Shown here: positions 34,523 to 46,352 of the stretch, one piece after another
How positions within the stretch are numbered: position 1 is the first letter of the stretch
How the letters are laid out: every line of letters starts with the position of its first letter
Source of the DNA: Cryptomeria japonica
Taxonomy: Eukaryota > Streptophyta > Pinopsida > Cupressales > Cupressaceae
Reading direction: 5' to 3'
DNA: 64,000 nucleotides
Assembly (NCBI RefSeq): GCF_030272615.1
Contig: NC_081406.1
Span: forward strand, 475,062,900-475,126,899
Made by a program: the position numbers and the translations under genes
Notes under the pieces: generated by a model
What the model was told of the DNA's origin: nothing
The model's input: only the letters and a program-made list of their open reading frames with translations
Databases searched by the model: none

Positions 34523-37500
34523 GAAGTTGTATATGTGGCTATCAAAGATGGATCAGATGAAGAAAGGTATGAAGAAAAAGCCTTAATATCACACATAAAT
34601 AATAATGATTCTTGGATCATAGATAGTGGATTCTCACATCACATGATAGGTGATAAATACAAGTTTGTTAAATTAGAAGATTATGATGGAGGTTATGTAA
34701 GATTTGGTAATGATGCACCATGTCCCATTAAAGGTAAAGGATCTATCACACTTCTTGACAATGCTAAATGTGATGATGTATATTGGGTTGAAGGTCTGAA
34801 ATACAATTTGTTGAGTGTAGCACAACTAAACAATATAGGATACCGAATAGAATTTTAGAAAGGAATTGTCAAAGTTCATGACAAACATGGAAAGTTGGCT
34901 ACTACCGGGACTCAAAAAAGAGGTAATACATTTCATCTTGACTCAGCTGGGAACAATTGTTTGTATGCAAAAATAGAAGATACCTGGTTATGGCATAAAA
35001 GGTTTTGTCATGTAAATTTTGATAACCTGATCAAAATAAGTAAGAAGCACCGAGTAAGAGGTCTACCAAGCTTGGAAAAACCTGAGAATGCAATATGTCG
35101 AGGATGCCAGATGGGTAAGATGACAAAATCAATCTTTACAAGTAAGTCTTACACTTCTAAAGGAATTTGAGATCTTGTGCACACTGATCTTTGTGGTCCT
35201 ATGAAAGTTCAAAGTTATTATGGTGATAAATACTTCATATTATTTGTGGATGATTACTCAAGGATGATGTCAGTTATGTTTTTAAAAGAGAAATCAGAAG
35301 CCTTTCAAATGTTCAAATGGTATAAGGCAAGAGTTGAAAATGAAATAGGAAGATAGTTGAAATGTCTAAGATCTGATAGAGGAGGAGAATTCATTTTAGA
35401 TGAATTTAACTTGTTTTGCAATGATCATGGTATAAAGAGACAAGTGTCTACACCGAGAACACCACAAAAAAATGGGATAGTTGAAAGAAGAAACGGATCA
35501 ATTGTAGATTGTGCTAGAACCTTGATGATAGAAAAGGGAGTACCTCAAATATTTTGGAGAGAAGCAATAAGCATTGCAGTTTACACCTTGAATCAAGTAC
35601 AACTGAAGAAAGGAACTATGAAGACACAGTATGAAATCTGGTATGATAAGAAACCAAATGTAAGCTATTTTAAAATATTTGGAAGTAGATGTTATGTTCA
35701 CAAAGATGAAAGAAATGGAAAATTTGATCAGAAAAGCGAGGAAGGAACATTTCTTGGTTATTCCTCTAGGAGTAAAGCATTTAAATATCTGATCAAATCA
35801 TCTAACAAAATAGTGGAAAGTGCAAATGTGAAAATTGATGAATTTGCAGAAATGAATGATGAAGGAAACTCCAAAGAACCAGAAGATTATGAAGAGTTTG
35901 TATATGTACAACCAAGAAATCTAACCGAGAAAGCCGATGAAGAAAATGCTCAGTTACCAAGTGATGAAGAAGATTATACAGAGCCTACGGAGCCTATATT
36001 AGCAAAATATGTCAGAAGAAATCATGAATCAAGTTAGATTATAGGAGATAAGGATGCTCCAGTGATGACAAGGAACAAACTGAGATAGAACACATGTCTG
36101 ATATCCGAGTTTGAATCGAGGATAGTAAAAGAGGCATTAAGAAATGAAGATTGGGTGAATGCTATGACAAAAGAGATTAAACAAATCAAGAAAAATGAAA
36201 CGTGGACACTAGTCCCAAGACCAAAAGAGAAAAATGTAATCGGTACAAAGTGGATTTTCAGAAATAAGCTAAATGAAAAAGGTGAGGTCATTCGGAATAA
36301 AGCAAGGCTAGTTTGCAAAGGTTATGCTCAAGAAGAAGGAATAGACTATGGTGAGACTTGAGGGAGTGAGAGAATTGTTGGCATATGTTTCTTACAAAAA
36401 TTTCAAGGTATATCAAATGGATGTTAAATCTGCATTTTTGAATGGTATACTAGAAGAAGAAGTCTATATTGAACAGCCTGAAGGATTTATCAAAGAGAAG
36501 AATAAAGATCAGGTATGTAAGTTGAACAAAGCTTTATATGGCCTAAAGCAAGCACCTAGAGCATGGTATGAAAGGTTGCACTCCTACTTAATCAAGATTG
36601 GATTTGTGAGGACTAGTGAAAACAACAACATGTATATGAAGAATGATGAGGATAATGGAATACTGATTTCAGCCATATTTGTTTATGAAATTATTTTTTG
36701 TGGAAATGATTCTTTATGCAAGAACTTTGGAAATGAAATGTGCAAAGAATTTGAGATGTCATTAATTGGTGAAATAAAGTATTTTATAGGTTACAAATAT
36801 TGCAAATGAAAAATGGAATTTTCATTACTCAATCCAAGTATATAAAGGAAATCTTGAAGAAATTTGGAATGGAGGATTCTAAACCTGTAAGTACTCCTAT
36901 GATTACTAATTGTAAACTATCAAAGAATGATGAATCTGCATCTGTTGATGAGACACTTTACCAATCTATGATTGGAAAGTTGCAATATGTAGTTCACAGT
37001 AGGTTTGATATAGCACATGCAGTAGGTATAGCTGCAAGATTTTCTGCAGATCCCAAAGAAACCCATATGACAACAATCAAGAGAAATTTTAGATACTTGA
37101 GAGGCACTAAAGATTATGGTTTATTATATAAAAAGAGGAATGATTTTGACTTAAAAGTCTATATTGATGCTGACTGGGCAGGAAATATTGATGACAAGAA
37201 AAGCACAAGCGGTGGAGCTTTCTTTTTGGGAGAAAGACTAGTGAGTTGGCTTAGCAAGAAACAAGGATGAATTTCACATTCAACAGCTGAAGCTGAATAT
37301 GTCGCTACAACATTGAATTGTACCAATGTATCATGGATCAAACAATTGTTGGAAGGTATGAATGAGACAGTTACCGAGCCAGTAACTATATTTTGTGATA
37401 ATACAAGTGCTATTAACATTTCAAAGAATCTGGCAATGCACTCTAAGACAAAGCATATCTCTATAAAGTATCATTATCTAAGAGAAGAAGTTCAAGAAAA

Positions 37501-37630
37501 GAAATTTGTGTTGGAATATGTTAGCACAAAGGAACAATTAGCAGACATCTTCACAAAGCCACTGCCAAGGGACACTTTTGAGTATCTCAGAAGTAAGTTA
37601 GGGGTCCTACCCCTATCTAGTACTCATTGA
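34523..37630 (+). pseudogene. pol of element D (broken): protease, integrase, RT, RNase H
   Basis: Protease WIIDSGFSHHM at about 34613 keeps Asp-Ser-Gly. HHCC region at about 34985-35110 (WLWHKRFCHVNF, CRGCQMGK). The integrase has VHTDLCGP, RSDRGGEF and NGIVERRN, all three acidic residues present. Reverse transcriptase spans 36155-36800. A short deletion near 36360 removes the usual FAPVAR segment, and the active site reads FVYEIIF (36678-36698) in place of FVDDIIF. RNase H starts YIDADWAGNIDDKKSTSG near 37160. The end is DIFTKPLPRDTFEYL then LSSTH and stop at 37630. Stops lie near 34856, 35168, 35353, 36035, 36086 and 37268. It is the most complete polyprotein in the window but clearly inactive. 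Confidence 0.93.
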
Positions 37631-37997
37631 TAGAGTTCGGTGAAAGCATCAATTCTATGACTCTACAAAATACTATTTGTGAGTTGATGCTGATTTACAC
37701 ACTTTAGGAGGTTGCCTAAAGTTGTGCAGGAAACAATGAATGAAGACAAGATGCCCTGAGCAAGACTGAGATGATACTTTTTTATATGTTTTAACAACAA
37801 GGAAATTACTTCACAGGGGAAGTAATCATGAATTAGTTTTACTTTTGGCATTGTTGTCAAAGGGGGAGAAGACTAATGACAGGGGGAGAATATTACAGGA
37901 GAAGTTTATAGCTCAAGGATAATAGGAGAAGAATAACAACAGTCTGAATCAATTGGAATAAATCGTTGGTATTGACATCAATGCCAAAGGGGGAGAT
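37631..37997 (+). other. 3' UTR and polypurine tracts of element D
   Basis: Purine tracts aaagggggagaa (about 37860), acagggggagaa (about 37880) and the terminal caaagggggagat (37985-37997). aatgccaa (37980-37987) and ttggcatt (38000-38007) form a perfect 8-bp inverted repeat around the terminal tract. Confidence 0.85.
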
Positions 37998-39494
37998 TGT
38001 TGGCATTACATTAAGTTTTGTTGGTATGATGATATTGAGAAGGTTGTTGGAGATTGATGATATAATTGATAAAGGATGATTACTATCTTAATAATATTAT
38101 TTTGTCATTGATGTCAAGCAATTGATTTTCTGATTCAGTATGATGTTGCCATATCTTAAATAATATGTTTTGATGAGTATAAAGATGTTGGTAAGTGACA
38201 TAGAAAGAATGTGAAAATGAAGGGGAGTAATAAGTTATTCAATGGGCAACTATTACTGAGTTAGATAGTGATGAGATTATGATATTTTGATTGTTTTGAT
38301 ATCCTATATATTTGTATTCGAAGACTGAATAAGAAGAAAATATTTCATGTAACAAAATGAGTAAAGGTTTGATATTGTTCTATTTTACCGAGCAAGGAGA
38401 TAGTTAGTAAACACCAAGGTTATCAGTGTCGGTTAATGAAGACATAATGTCTACCGAGTAAAGTTTAGTATTTACCGAGTATCAACCGAGCAGTAATAGA
38501 ATGCATTGGATGAATAAATACATTATTAAATGAAGGATGCCAATGAGCTGGAGATTTATAGAAGATTGGAATGTCATTCAAGAAGTTTGTTAAGGATCAA
38601 CGACAATGAAAATTCAAGAGTCAGATCTACAGCATAGATTGAACGGTCATAACTGAGTACAAGTACCAATGAAGGAATACAATTTTCAAGGCAAGATAAA
38701 ACATTTTTCAGTTCGAAGGATTCAATGAACCTAGTCAATTTTGAAGATCTAATGGCTAAGATTAATCATGGGAAATGTGATTAAGGAGATTAAGCGGTTA
38801 GGAATTGCTTATAAATAAGGAATAGTTGATGAACAATAAAAGCAGGCAAATAGAAGAGCAGTGATACTGCAGCTATGATTACCGAGTACATAAGATTGAA
38901 GATCTGATTGAAGAACAGATTGAGAAGCCCAGCAAGGAGGAAGATAAGTCTTTTGACAAGATTATTTTGAGCACATAGAATCTGCTTTAACATTTCAGAT
39001 GTGAAGTTGCAGATATATTTTATTACTGTTATTTATTTTGTAAGTGACAGGAAATATCTTAACCGAGTGGACCTAACAGTCTTATTTGTAAATCCTCTAG
39101 CAAGGTAACATTCTGAATGAGTGTTTGAAATCCTTTGAAAAGGTAACTTCTAACAAAGTGCAAGATTCTAATAGATCTGAGGGCAATCCCTTGACCGGGT
39201 CACATCTTGCAATGTGTTTATGTAATCTTTAACATGATTGGCTTTTAACCAAGCATACTCTAGAAGAGTATATTTTCTTAGTGGGTCTGAAATCCCACAA
39301 TGGTTTTTCCCTATTTGGGTTTCCATGTTAAATCTGGTGTTAAATGTGTTTTGATGTTTCAAGTTTATCAGTTTATGAGTTTGAATGATTTACAGTCATA
39401 GTTGCATATCAAGTAAGTTCTACCAAGGTTGAATCTGATGAATATTTGGTATTGTGAGTTTATCTGATTCACCACCCCTCTCATCTAACTAACA
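37998..39494 (+). repeat. 3' LTR of element D
   Basis: 1497 bp, matches 31981-33455 with scattered substitutions. Ends ...ctaactaaca before aaacc. Hairpin stem ATGG/CCAT at 39300-39326. Confidence 0.95.
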
Positions 39495-40082
39495 AAACCC
39501 TATATAGTCACAAACATACCATTTTCCAACTTGCAAGCACAGGTACAGTTTTCCGTTGGAGAGGGCAATTTCCAGGAGATCTCAGCAATCTGTCATAGAA
39601 CCATTTCTATAATTTGGCCTTGGATCTTAGGTAATGGAGCACCCAACACCCTAGTCCTCCTCAGTCAAGTACATAATTTGGCAATTTTAGTTTGGAGCAC
39701 TTCAATCTACAGATTTCCAGTTTTTGGCTCAGTATAGTCTCTGGGACTAGAGCACCCAATGCCTCGATCCTATCAATTTGGGCTCAGATTTTGGTATTAG
39801 GTGAACATCATAATTACCCCCTTAGATGTGTACTTTGTGTTTCATTTTCATCTTTGCATCAGGCTATTAGTTCTAATCTTCTAATTGATTTTATTCATAC
39901 TACATTGAGCACATGCCCTTTCATACCAATGAAGGAATAGGAACCCTGAAATTATTTCTTGGCTCTCTTTCATAAGAGTTACTCAAAGTGAATCACTTTA
40001 TTAGGCTCTTTTGTATTCCAATGCATGAATGAGAGTGGGATTAGGCCTTAGCCTACCCAATCCCATTTTTCACTATAACATT

Positions 40083-40098
40083 TTGGTGAACCTGACAT
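40083..40098 (+). other. Candidate primer binding site of element G
   Basis: ttggtgaacctgac follows the LTR end after two or three bases. The position is right for a primer site. I cannot assign the tRNA with confidence. Confidence 0.4.
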
Positions 40099-40396
40099 TC
40101 TTACATTTGCATTTTCTGATTAGATCTCGTTGTTGCATGTTTATTTTCTATCAAAGACTTAAAAATCTCAAAAATATTATTATATGCATTGTGTTTTCCT
40201 AAGTTTTATATGTTCATATGCTTACACTTAGTCACATAATTGTTTCATTGTTTAGACATTTGGTTTACTTTCTTTACTTGCATTGTTTATTTCATTGCAT
40301 TTTGTAAAAAGATAAGGACAATTTCAAATATTTTCATGTTGCCAAAAAAAATTTGGGGTGCTCCGTCAAACCCCATTCCATGTCGTCAATTTTAGA

Positions 40397-42470
40397 ATGA
40401 CACGTCAACCTTTGACCAGCTTGTCTTTGCATCATAATAGTTTCTTAGACCTTGTTCTAACAATTCATCCCCTTCCTAATAAGGACATTTTGAGGCAATA
40501 GGATGATTTCAATAAAACCTTTATTAATGCTCTCCCTTCTAAAAAAGCATTAATAAATAGTGCTATTCCCTCTCCCAAAATTGGTCCTACCCCTGAGGAC
40601 ATTATAGTGCAATAAATTATTTTTAACACTTCTCTCAATGATCTCCCTATTTGGGATGAACCATTGGATGATGATGTTGATTATTCTCTTAATTTATTTC
40701 TCCCCAACGAAAGTACCTTGGTGAAAGAAGATGATATTATGGTAAAAGAGGTTGATATAACTGATAGTTCCCTTAATAACACCTTGCCTCCCCAAATTGG
40801 CTCTACTCATGAGGATACCCTATTTCAAGAAGAGATTGTTAATATTTGTTTCAAAGATCTCCCTCTCAAAGATGAATCTTTGAAGAGTAATGTTGATCCT
40901 TCTCCTAGTGTGTACCTCCCCCATGTGGATCCTTTGGTGATAGAGGGAGATATGATGGCTACCTTTCCTAGTAACACTACACCTTTCAATAGTCGTCCCT
41001 CTAGGGATGAAGAATTAATACCTAGTTATTATCCCTCTCCAAAAATTGATCCTATTTATGATAGTAATTTGGTGGAAGAAGAGACTATCAATACCCCCAT
41101 CAATAATCCCCCTCATATGAATGATATTGATCCTCATCCTCAAATGTAAATCCCTTGTAAGGATACTTTTTAATATGATAATGATATTAGGTTGCAAGGG
41201 TTTAATAACATTAATACTCCCCTTTATGAGGATTTGCCTTTCATTCAATCTAAAGGAAAACCTATTCATGAAGAAGTGTTTAAGGTTGATAATCCTCTTT
41301 GTGACCCACTTGATTATTTTATCTCTACTAGACATTTCTCACATATTCCCAAACCATATTTATTCGATATGATACATGTGAATGATTATGAAACACCTAA
41401 TAAACCCCTCTTCATGGTTTTAGGTACTAGTCCTCAAAATTATCAACCACTTAACAAACCTCTCTTGGTGGTTCAAGGTGGTTATAGTAATGATTCCATT
41501 TGCACTCCTAACAAACCAATTATTACTATGCAAGGGGGTTATCCCAATAAGAGTCCTTATGAGTATGCTAAACATATTACTCGAGAGAGATATAATCTAG
41601 TTGCCCACATATATAATACGTGGAACAATAGGCAACCTAATCCTCCTCCAGTTATTCCTTCACTTCCTGCTTCTCAACCTATTCTTCTATCAACACCTCC
41701 TATATCACAGACTCTTGGTAAAGAGTATGATCTTATTGAACAGATTAAAGCTACTCCTGCCAAGATATCTCTTTGGGATTTGATTCAAAATTCATCTACA
41801 CATCATGGAATGTTAAAAGATTCTTTAAAGAACTTAGATGTCCCACCTATAGTAATACTTAATAATATGGCTTATTTGATTCATCCTATGAAAGAATATA
41901 AAGCTCAAATTGTATTCACACAAGATGAGCTACCCTCTCATGAGATCCAACATCAATATGATCCTCCTATGATTGTTGCTCTTATAAATGGTAATGATAT
42001 AAGAAGAACCTTAGTGGATAATGGATCTGGTCTTAATATCTGTAGCATCGATTTATCGCATAATATTAAAGTAGATCCTTCTCTTATTCAACCTGATTCT
42101 CTTTCTATTCATGGCTTTGACAATGTTTCTAAATCATCTTTAGGTACTATAATCTTTCCTATTAAGGTAGGACCTTTTATTTTACCTATTCTTATCGACA
42201 TCATGCATGATATACTTACTTATAATCTTCTATTAGGATGACCTTGGCTTCATAGTATGTAAGTTGTCCCTTCTACTCTTCATTGTAGTGTCAATATCAT
42301 TTATAACAACAAGATGTATACTTTGTTTGTTGATACTAATTTACAAGATTGTTTGAAAACTTCAACTGATTATAAATCTACTTCACCTTCTTCTAATTCT
42401 TCTACTATGCAAGTTGAAACACCATCTCTTCCTAAAGATACTTCCTCATTTGAAGAGGTGTACTCTTAGA
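40397..42470 (+). pseudogene. gag-protease-like ORF of element G (broken)
   Basis: One frame from ATG 40397 (MTRQPLTSLSLHHNSFLD) to about 42470, with stops near 40490, 40615, 41147, 41171, 42239 and 42260. The first half is acidic and Pro/Ser-rich without a zinc knuckle, with loosely repeated DPSPSVYLPHVDPLV-type phrases. At about 42010-42060 the motif LVDNGSGLNICSIDL matches the gypsy retropepsin active site, and the downstream LLG*PWLH phrase matches the conserved flap-side LLGRPW region with Arg replaced by a stop. Role: particle protein plus protease. No polymerase domain follows. Confidence 0.7.
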
Positions 42471-42540
42471 AGATGATTGGAGGTCTTGAGATTTTACGCC
42501 TACCTTTATAGGAGAATATAAAATCCCCCCAAGAGAGCCT

Positions 42541-43068
42541 ATGACTAAAAAGGAAGATGATATGGTGGAAACTAAAAATCAAGCTAATTTGTCTAAACAA
42601 CTTAGTAACCATTTTGTGGCTACTTCTAATTCGAACATTTCTGCAAAATACTCTTATGACATTGAGACCTATGAGGCCCCGCCATCTATTTCCAATATGT
42701 CATCCCTTTATGGTCTTGGTTTTCACATCTTAGATAAGAGTGGATATAATGACAATTGTTGTGGCACAAATGAACAAGGGATTAAGGTTCCTTTAGAAAA
42801 TAACATACATGAATCTTCATTCGGACCTGGATATAATCCTTTAAAGACCACCAAAGAATCTAAAATACCATCACTCAATTTGAATACCAAATTTTGTAGT
42901 GATGATGACTTCAACCCAATTAGATCATCCTATACATCTCTCAAAAGTGATCTCACTCATAATAAAATAATGATGATTGACAAGTCTCTTTATGAATCAC
43001 CCCAAGAGATTGCCAATCCCATTTATGAGTCTTTGCCTTTTTATTCATTACAGTACCCTCCCTTATAG
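42541..43068 (+). pseudogene. Downstream ORF fragment of element G, unknown
   Basis: Starts MTKKEDDMVETKNQANLSKQ and runs 175 codons in a different frame from the protease ORF. Ser/Asn/Tyr-rich, no recognised domain. In autonomous gypsy elements this position leads into reverse transcriptase, but no such motif is seen. It may be a linker region shifted in frame. Confidence 0.4.
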
Positions 43069-44733
43069 AAATGAGGCCCTAATGAATTATATGTGCCCCT
43101 CTCTTAAGTTTTCTTTTATGTATGAGGAAGTTTGTGTGCAAGAGGAACATGACTTAGTGGCCTATTCTTCTCCTAGAGACTAATTTCTTGATCAAGACAT
43201 TTTAATACATGTCATCTTATACATGTTTTTACTCATCGATTGTAGAGAAATTAACATGTCGCATTCAAATTATTCATCCAATTTATCATATATTTAAATA
43301 ACATTAGTGTCTATTATGTTTCTCTTTACCATGTGACATTGGTAGCTTACCTATTAGGGGTTCATTTTCATTCCTGATAGTACAATTTCACCTACAATCA
43401 TACTTTGGAAGAAACAAAACAACCTATTTTTGTACCATCTCTTGTCTATATGTATGGAGGAAAGAATTATTTCAAACATCTCTCCTTCTTAAGATTAAAA
43501 CTTTCCCTTTTGTGAATCAATGTCTTCTATAAGAATTTGTTATTGATTGTGGAGGTGTATATCCATGTTGAGGGATCTCCTTCCTCTTATTGGAACAAGT
43601 ATCCCTAATGGGGATCTTAACTACATATCATTAATTGGGACCTCTTCCTTAGTGTTGAAAGTCTATAATCATTCATCAAATCCTTTTCTTCATTGAGTGG
43701 TATCTTTTATAATGAACCCTTATATATTGTGGACATGCTTATCCCTTTGATGACCCCATTCCTCTTGCAGGAAAGTGAATCCCTGATGAGGATATATTGC
43801 CTTCTTTTAGAAGGGTTTTTCTTTAATAAATGATCCATATTTGATGTCATTGCCTATGTTTTTGAGGGAAAAGGGTGATATTTAATCTTCTATCTCTTCT
43901 TCTAATGATTTTCTTTTCCTTTGTTGAGTTACATTTTTCATTTTATGTCATTTATTGCATAGAGTATGTGTGTTCCTTGTTTAGGACCTATTCTTTGTTA
44001 GAAATAATACATCTTTCATGAGCAATCTCTCCTTAGAAAAAGTGTGCAATCCTTCACTAAGAATCCTCTTTTCCTAAATATTGGAGAAGGTGTGTATTCT
44101 TATTTTCCTTCTCCTCATTTAAAAAAAGATGTGTTCTAATTTATCAGAGACCCCCTTTATTCTTGAAGGTGGGTTTATTTGAATAATGATCTCTTCCTCC
44201 ATTTATTTGTCAGAAATATCCCTTTATAAATGTCACTATTTAAGAGGTAATTCTTTTTCCAAATTTTATATTTTGCAATTAATCTTTCGCATCTTGTGTT
44301 ACAAAGATCTGATTCTCGCACTCTTGGTTGTGTTGGAATCGTGATTTAGATCTCTTTATGACCAAATGATCCTCGATTAGTTTTGATCTTGTATTAGACC
44401 TCATTGTGAGCATTTGTCATCAAATTCCTTCATGATTCAATTTGGTAAACATCATACACTATTTAAACTCACTAAATTAGCAAGTTGAAACAAGGAGGGG
44501 CATATAGCTACCCTTGAATTTCATCACTCTTAGTAAGCATTTAGGTGATTTTTTAAATTTCAACTAACAATGTGATTTTGAAGGATGTGGTTCCTAACAT
44601 TGTACTACATATATCATTGAAGTCTTCATTCAACATCTTATGGACATATCCTTTTCCCCATGAATGTTTACTCTTATGTAATTTAGCTTTCATATGCATG
44701 TAGTGTCATATGACTGCTAAACTAGGGGCTAAA
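43069..44733 (+). other. Non-coding 3' interior of element G
   Basis: AT-rich, without a reading frame above about 70 codons or any polymerase motif. It ends in a purine tract (actaggggctaaa) directly before the 3' LTR. Confidence 0.55.
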
Positions 44734-46352
44734 TGTAGCATCGCAAATTGTACATCCTTCATTAGGGTTTTACAATTCCACACTTAGGTTAGCCCTTGTC
44801 TTAGTGTATCCCATTGTATTTTTCATTTTCAAGGTTCCTTTAAGCATTTAATTATTAATTTAATTAAATCTAAAGTCCTCTCTCATCAATTCACATATTA
44901 TTAAATTGGGCCCTTAACACTAAGTGTGCCCCTTTTTATTTTCATTTTAATTAATCCTGATAAAGTCCTAATTTTGAGTTTCAAAGCATCTTTTTGCACA
45001 TCTTTACACCTTGGATTTCCGCATCAAGATGGATTTGACTTTGTAATCATAATAGTTTGCTTCCCTAAAAATTTGAAAAAAAGTCGATCAAACAATAGCG
45101 ACCACCACAACGGTATTGACTTTTTCTTCTCGAATTTCGAGAGCTTAATTTTGTAGTATTATAATGTTCAAATCCCTCTTTGTGTGAAATTTAATCAATT
45201 ATAGGTCTACCTATGATCAAAATTAAATTTAAGGTTTCATATATATAGCCCTTTCTTTCCTCATTTGAAGGATCCAACAATCAATCAATTGAAGGAGACC
45301 TCTTATGAAGTGAAAGTGTATGTCTTATGTGAACTCTAAAATCAACAAATTCATCATTCATCAAGTCTTCATCAACCTTTTTCATCAATCATGGGAGCTT
45401 AGGAGATATTGAAGAATAATAAGGATATCATTGACTATTGATTGGCTTGTACCTCTCCCTTAGGGTTTGGTATGGTTTCGTGTTATTTTCATATCTCTAT
45501 ATGACTTTTCAAATCTACATATCATTAATTTTTAGATTTATATTTTTTCTTTAGATCCATATTGTATTTGTGATTTGAAGCATTTGCATTATGTTCATTT
45601 AGGGTTTTTACTCCAAACGAAGGGTAGAACTCTAGTTTGCATTTTAGCTCATAGGAATCTTACAAACACATGAGATTATAGGGCACACACACTTTCCAAT
45701 ACTTTAGTGGATATTTGTGGAGGTGGAAATCACCAAAACAAGGGGTTTGAATAAGGCAAAATCTATATAGCCAAAAAAACACCATTTTCCTTCTTGCAAG
45801 CACAGGCACATGTTTCCATTAGAGAGGGCAGTTTTTGAGAGATCTCAACAATTTGTCACAAACCCATTTCTAGAATTTGGCCCTAGATCTTAGGGATCAG
45901 AGTGCCCAATGTCTTGGTCCTCCTCAGTTAGGTGTAGAATTTGGCATTTTTTTTCCAAAGCACTTCAATCTGTAGATTTCCAATTTCTAGCTCAATACAG
46001 TCTATGGGACCAGAGCGCCCAACACCCTAGTCCTTTCAATTTGAGCTTAGATTTTAGTATTAGGTGCACATCAAAATTACCTTCTCAAATATGTACTCTG
46101 TGTTTCAGTTTCATCTCTGTATCAGGATATTAGTTATTCTCTTCTAGTTGATTTCATTCATCCTACATTGAGCACATTCCCTTTCATATCAGCAAAGGAA
46201 TAGAAACCTTAAAATAATTCTTTGACTCTCTTTCTCAAGAGTTACACAAAGTGAATCACTTCCTTAGGCTCTTTCATACTCTCATGTGTGAATGGGAATG
46301 GGATTAGGTCTTAGCCTATCTCAATCCCATTTTCATCCATCACAATAGGCAT
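44734..46352 (+). repeat. 3' LTR of element G
   Basis: Matches the two pieces of the 5' LTR, including the tcatatatatag TATA region and the cttgcaagcacaggcac block. The end is set at ...cacaataggca by alignment with ...cactataaca; an end at 46344 is also possible. Confidence 0.8.

Larger units (their letters stand above)
31981..39494 (+). mobile_element. Element D: full-length Ty1/copia retrotransposon (plus), best preserved
   Basis: 5' LTR 31981-33455, primer site 33458, gag-pol about 33518-37630, polypurine tract to 37997, 3' LTR 37998-39494. Target duplication aaacc on both sides. By eye the two LTRs differ at about 20 positions in the first 430 bases. gag-pol keeps one frame apart from a short deletion near 36360 and a compensating change near 36790. 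The reverse transcriptase active site is altered. A solo LTR of the same family is at 23238-24735. Confidence 0.96.
30930..40080 (+). repeat. 5' LTR of element G, interrupted by element D
   Basis: Starts tgtctacacatcacaatac, aligning with tgtagcatcgcaaattgtac at 44734. Breaks at 31980, resumes at 39500 and ends ...cactataaca at 40080. aaacc at 31976-31980 and 39495-39499 is the duplication made by D. Confidence 0.82.
30930..46352 (+). mobile_element. Element G: gypsy-like LTR element with gag-protease only (plus)
   Basis: The 5' LTR (30930-31980 plus 39500-40080, about 1632 bp) and 3' LTR (44734-46352) match along their length. A candidate primer site follows the 5' LTR, and the purine tract actaggggctaaa precedes the 3' LTR. 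The 4.65-kb interior codes for one long broken protein with a retropepsin motif and no reverse transcriptase, RNase H or integrase. It is probably non-autonomous. A clean target duplication could not be matched (tttag on the left, ttagg or attag on the right). Element D is inserted in the 5' LTR. Confidence 0.82.

Noticed and set aside
30930-46352. A clean 5-bp target duplication for element G
   Set aside because: Left flank tttag and right flank ttagg or attag do not match exactly and the 3' end is ambiguous, so I did not claim it.
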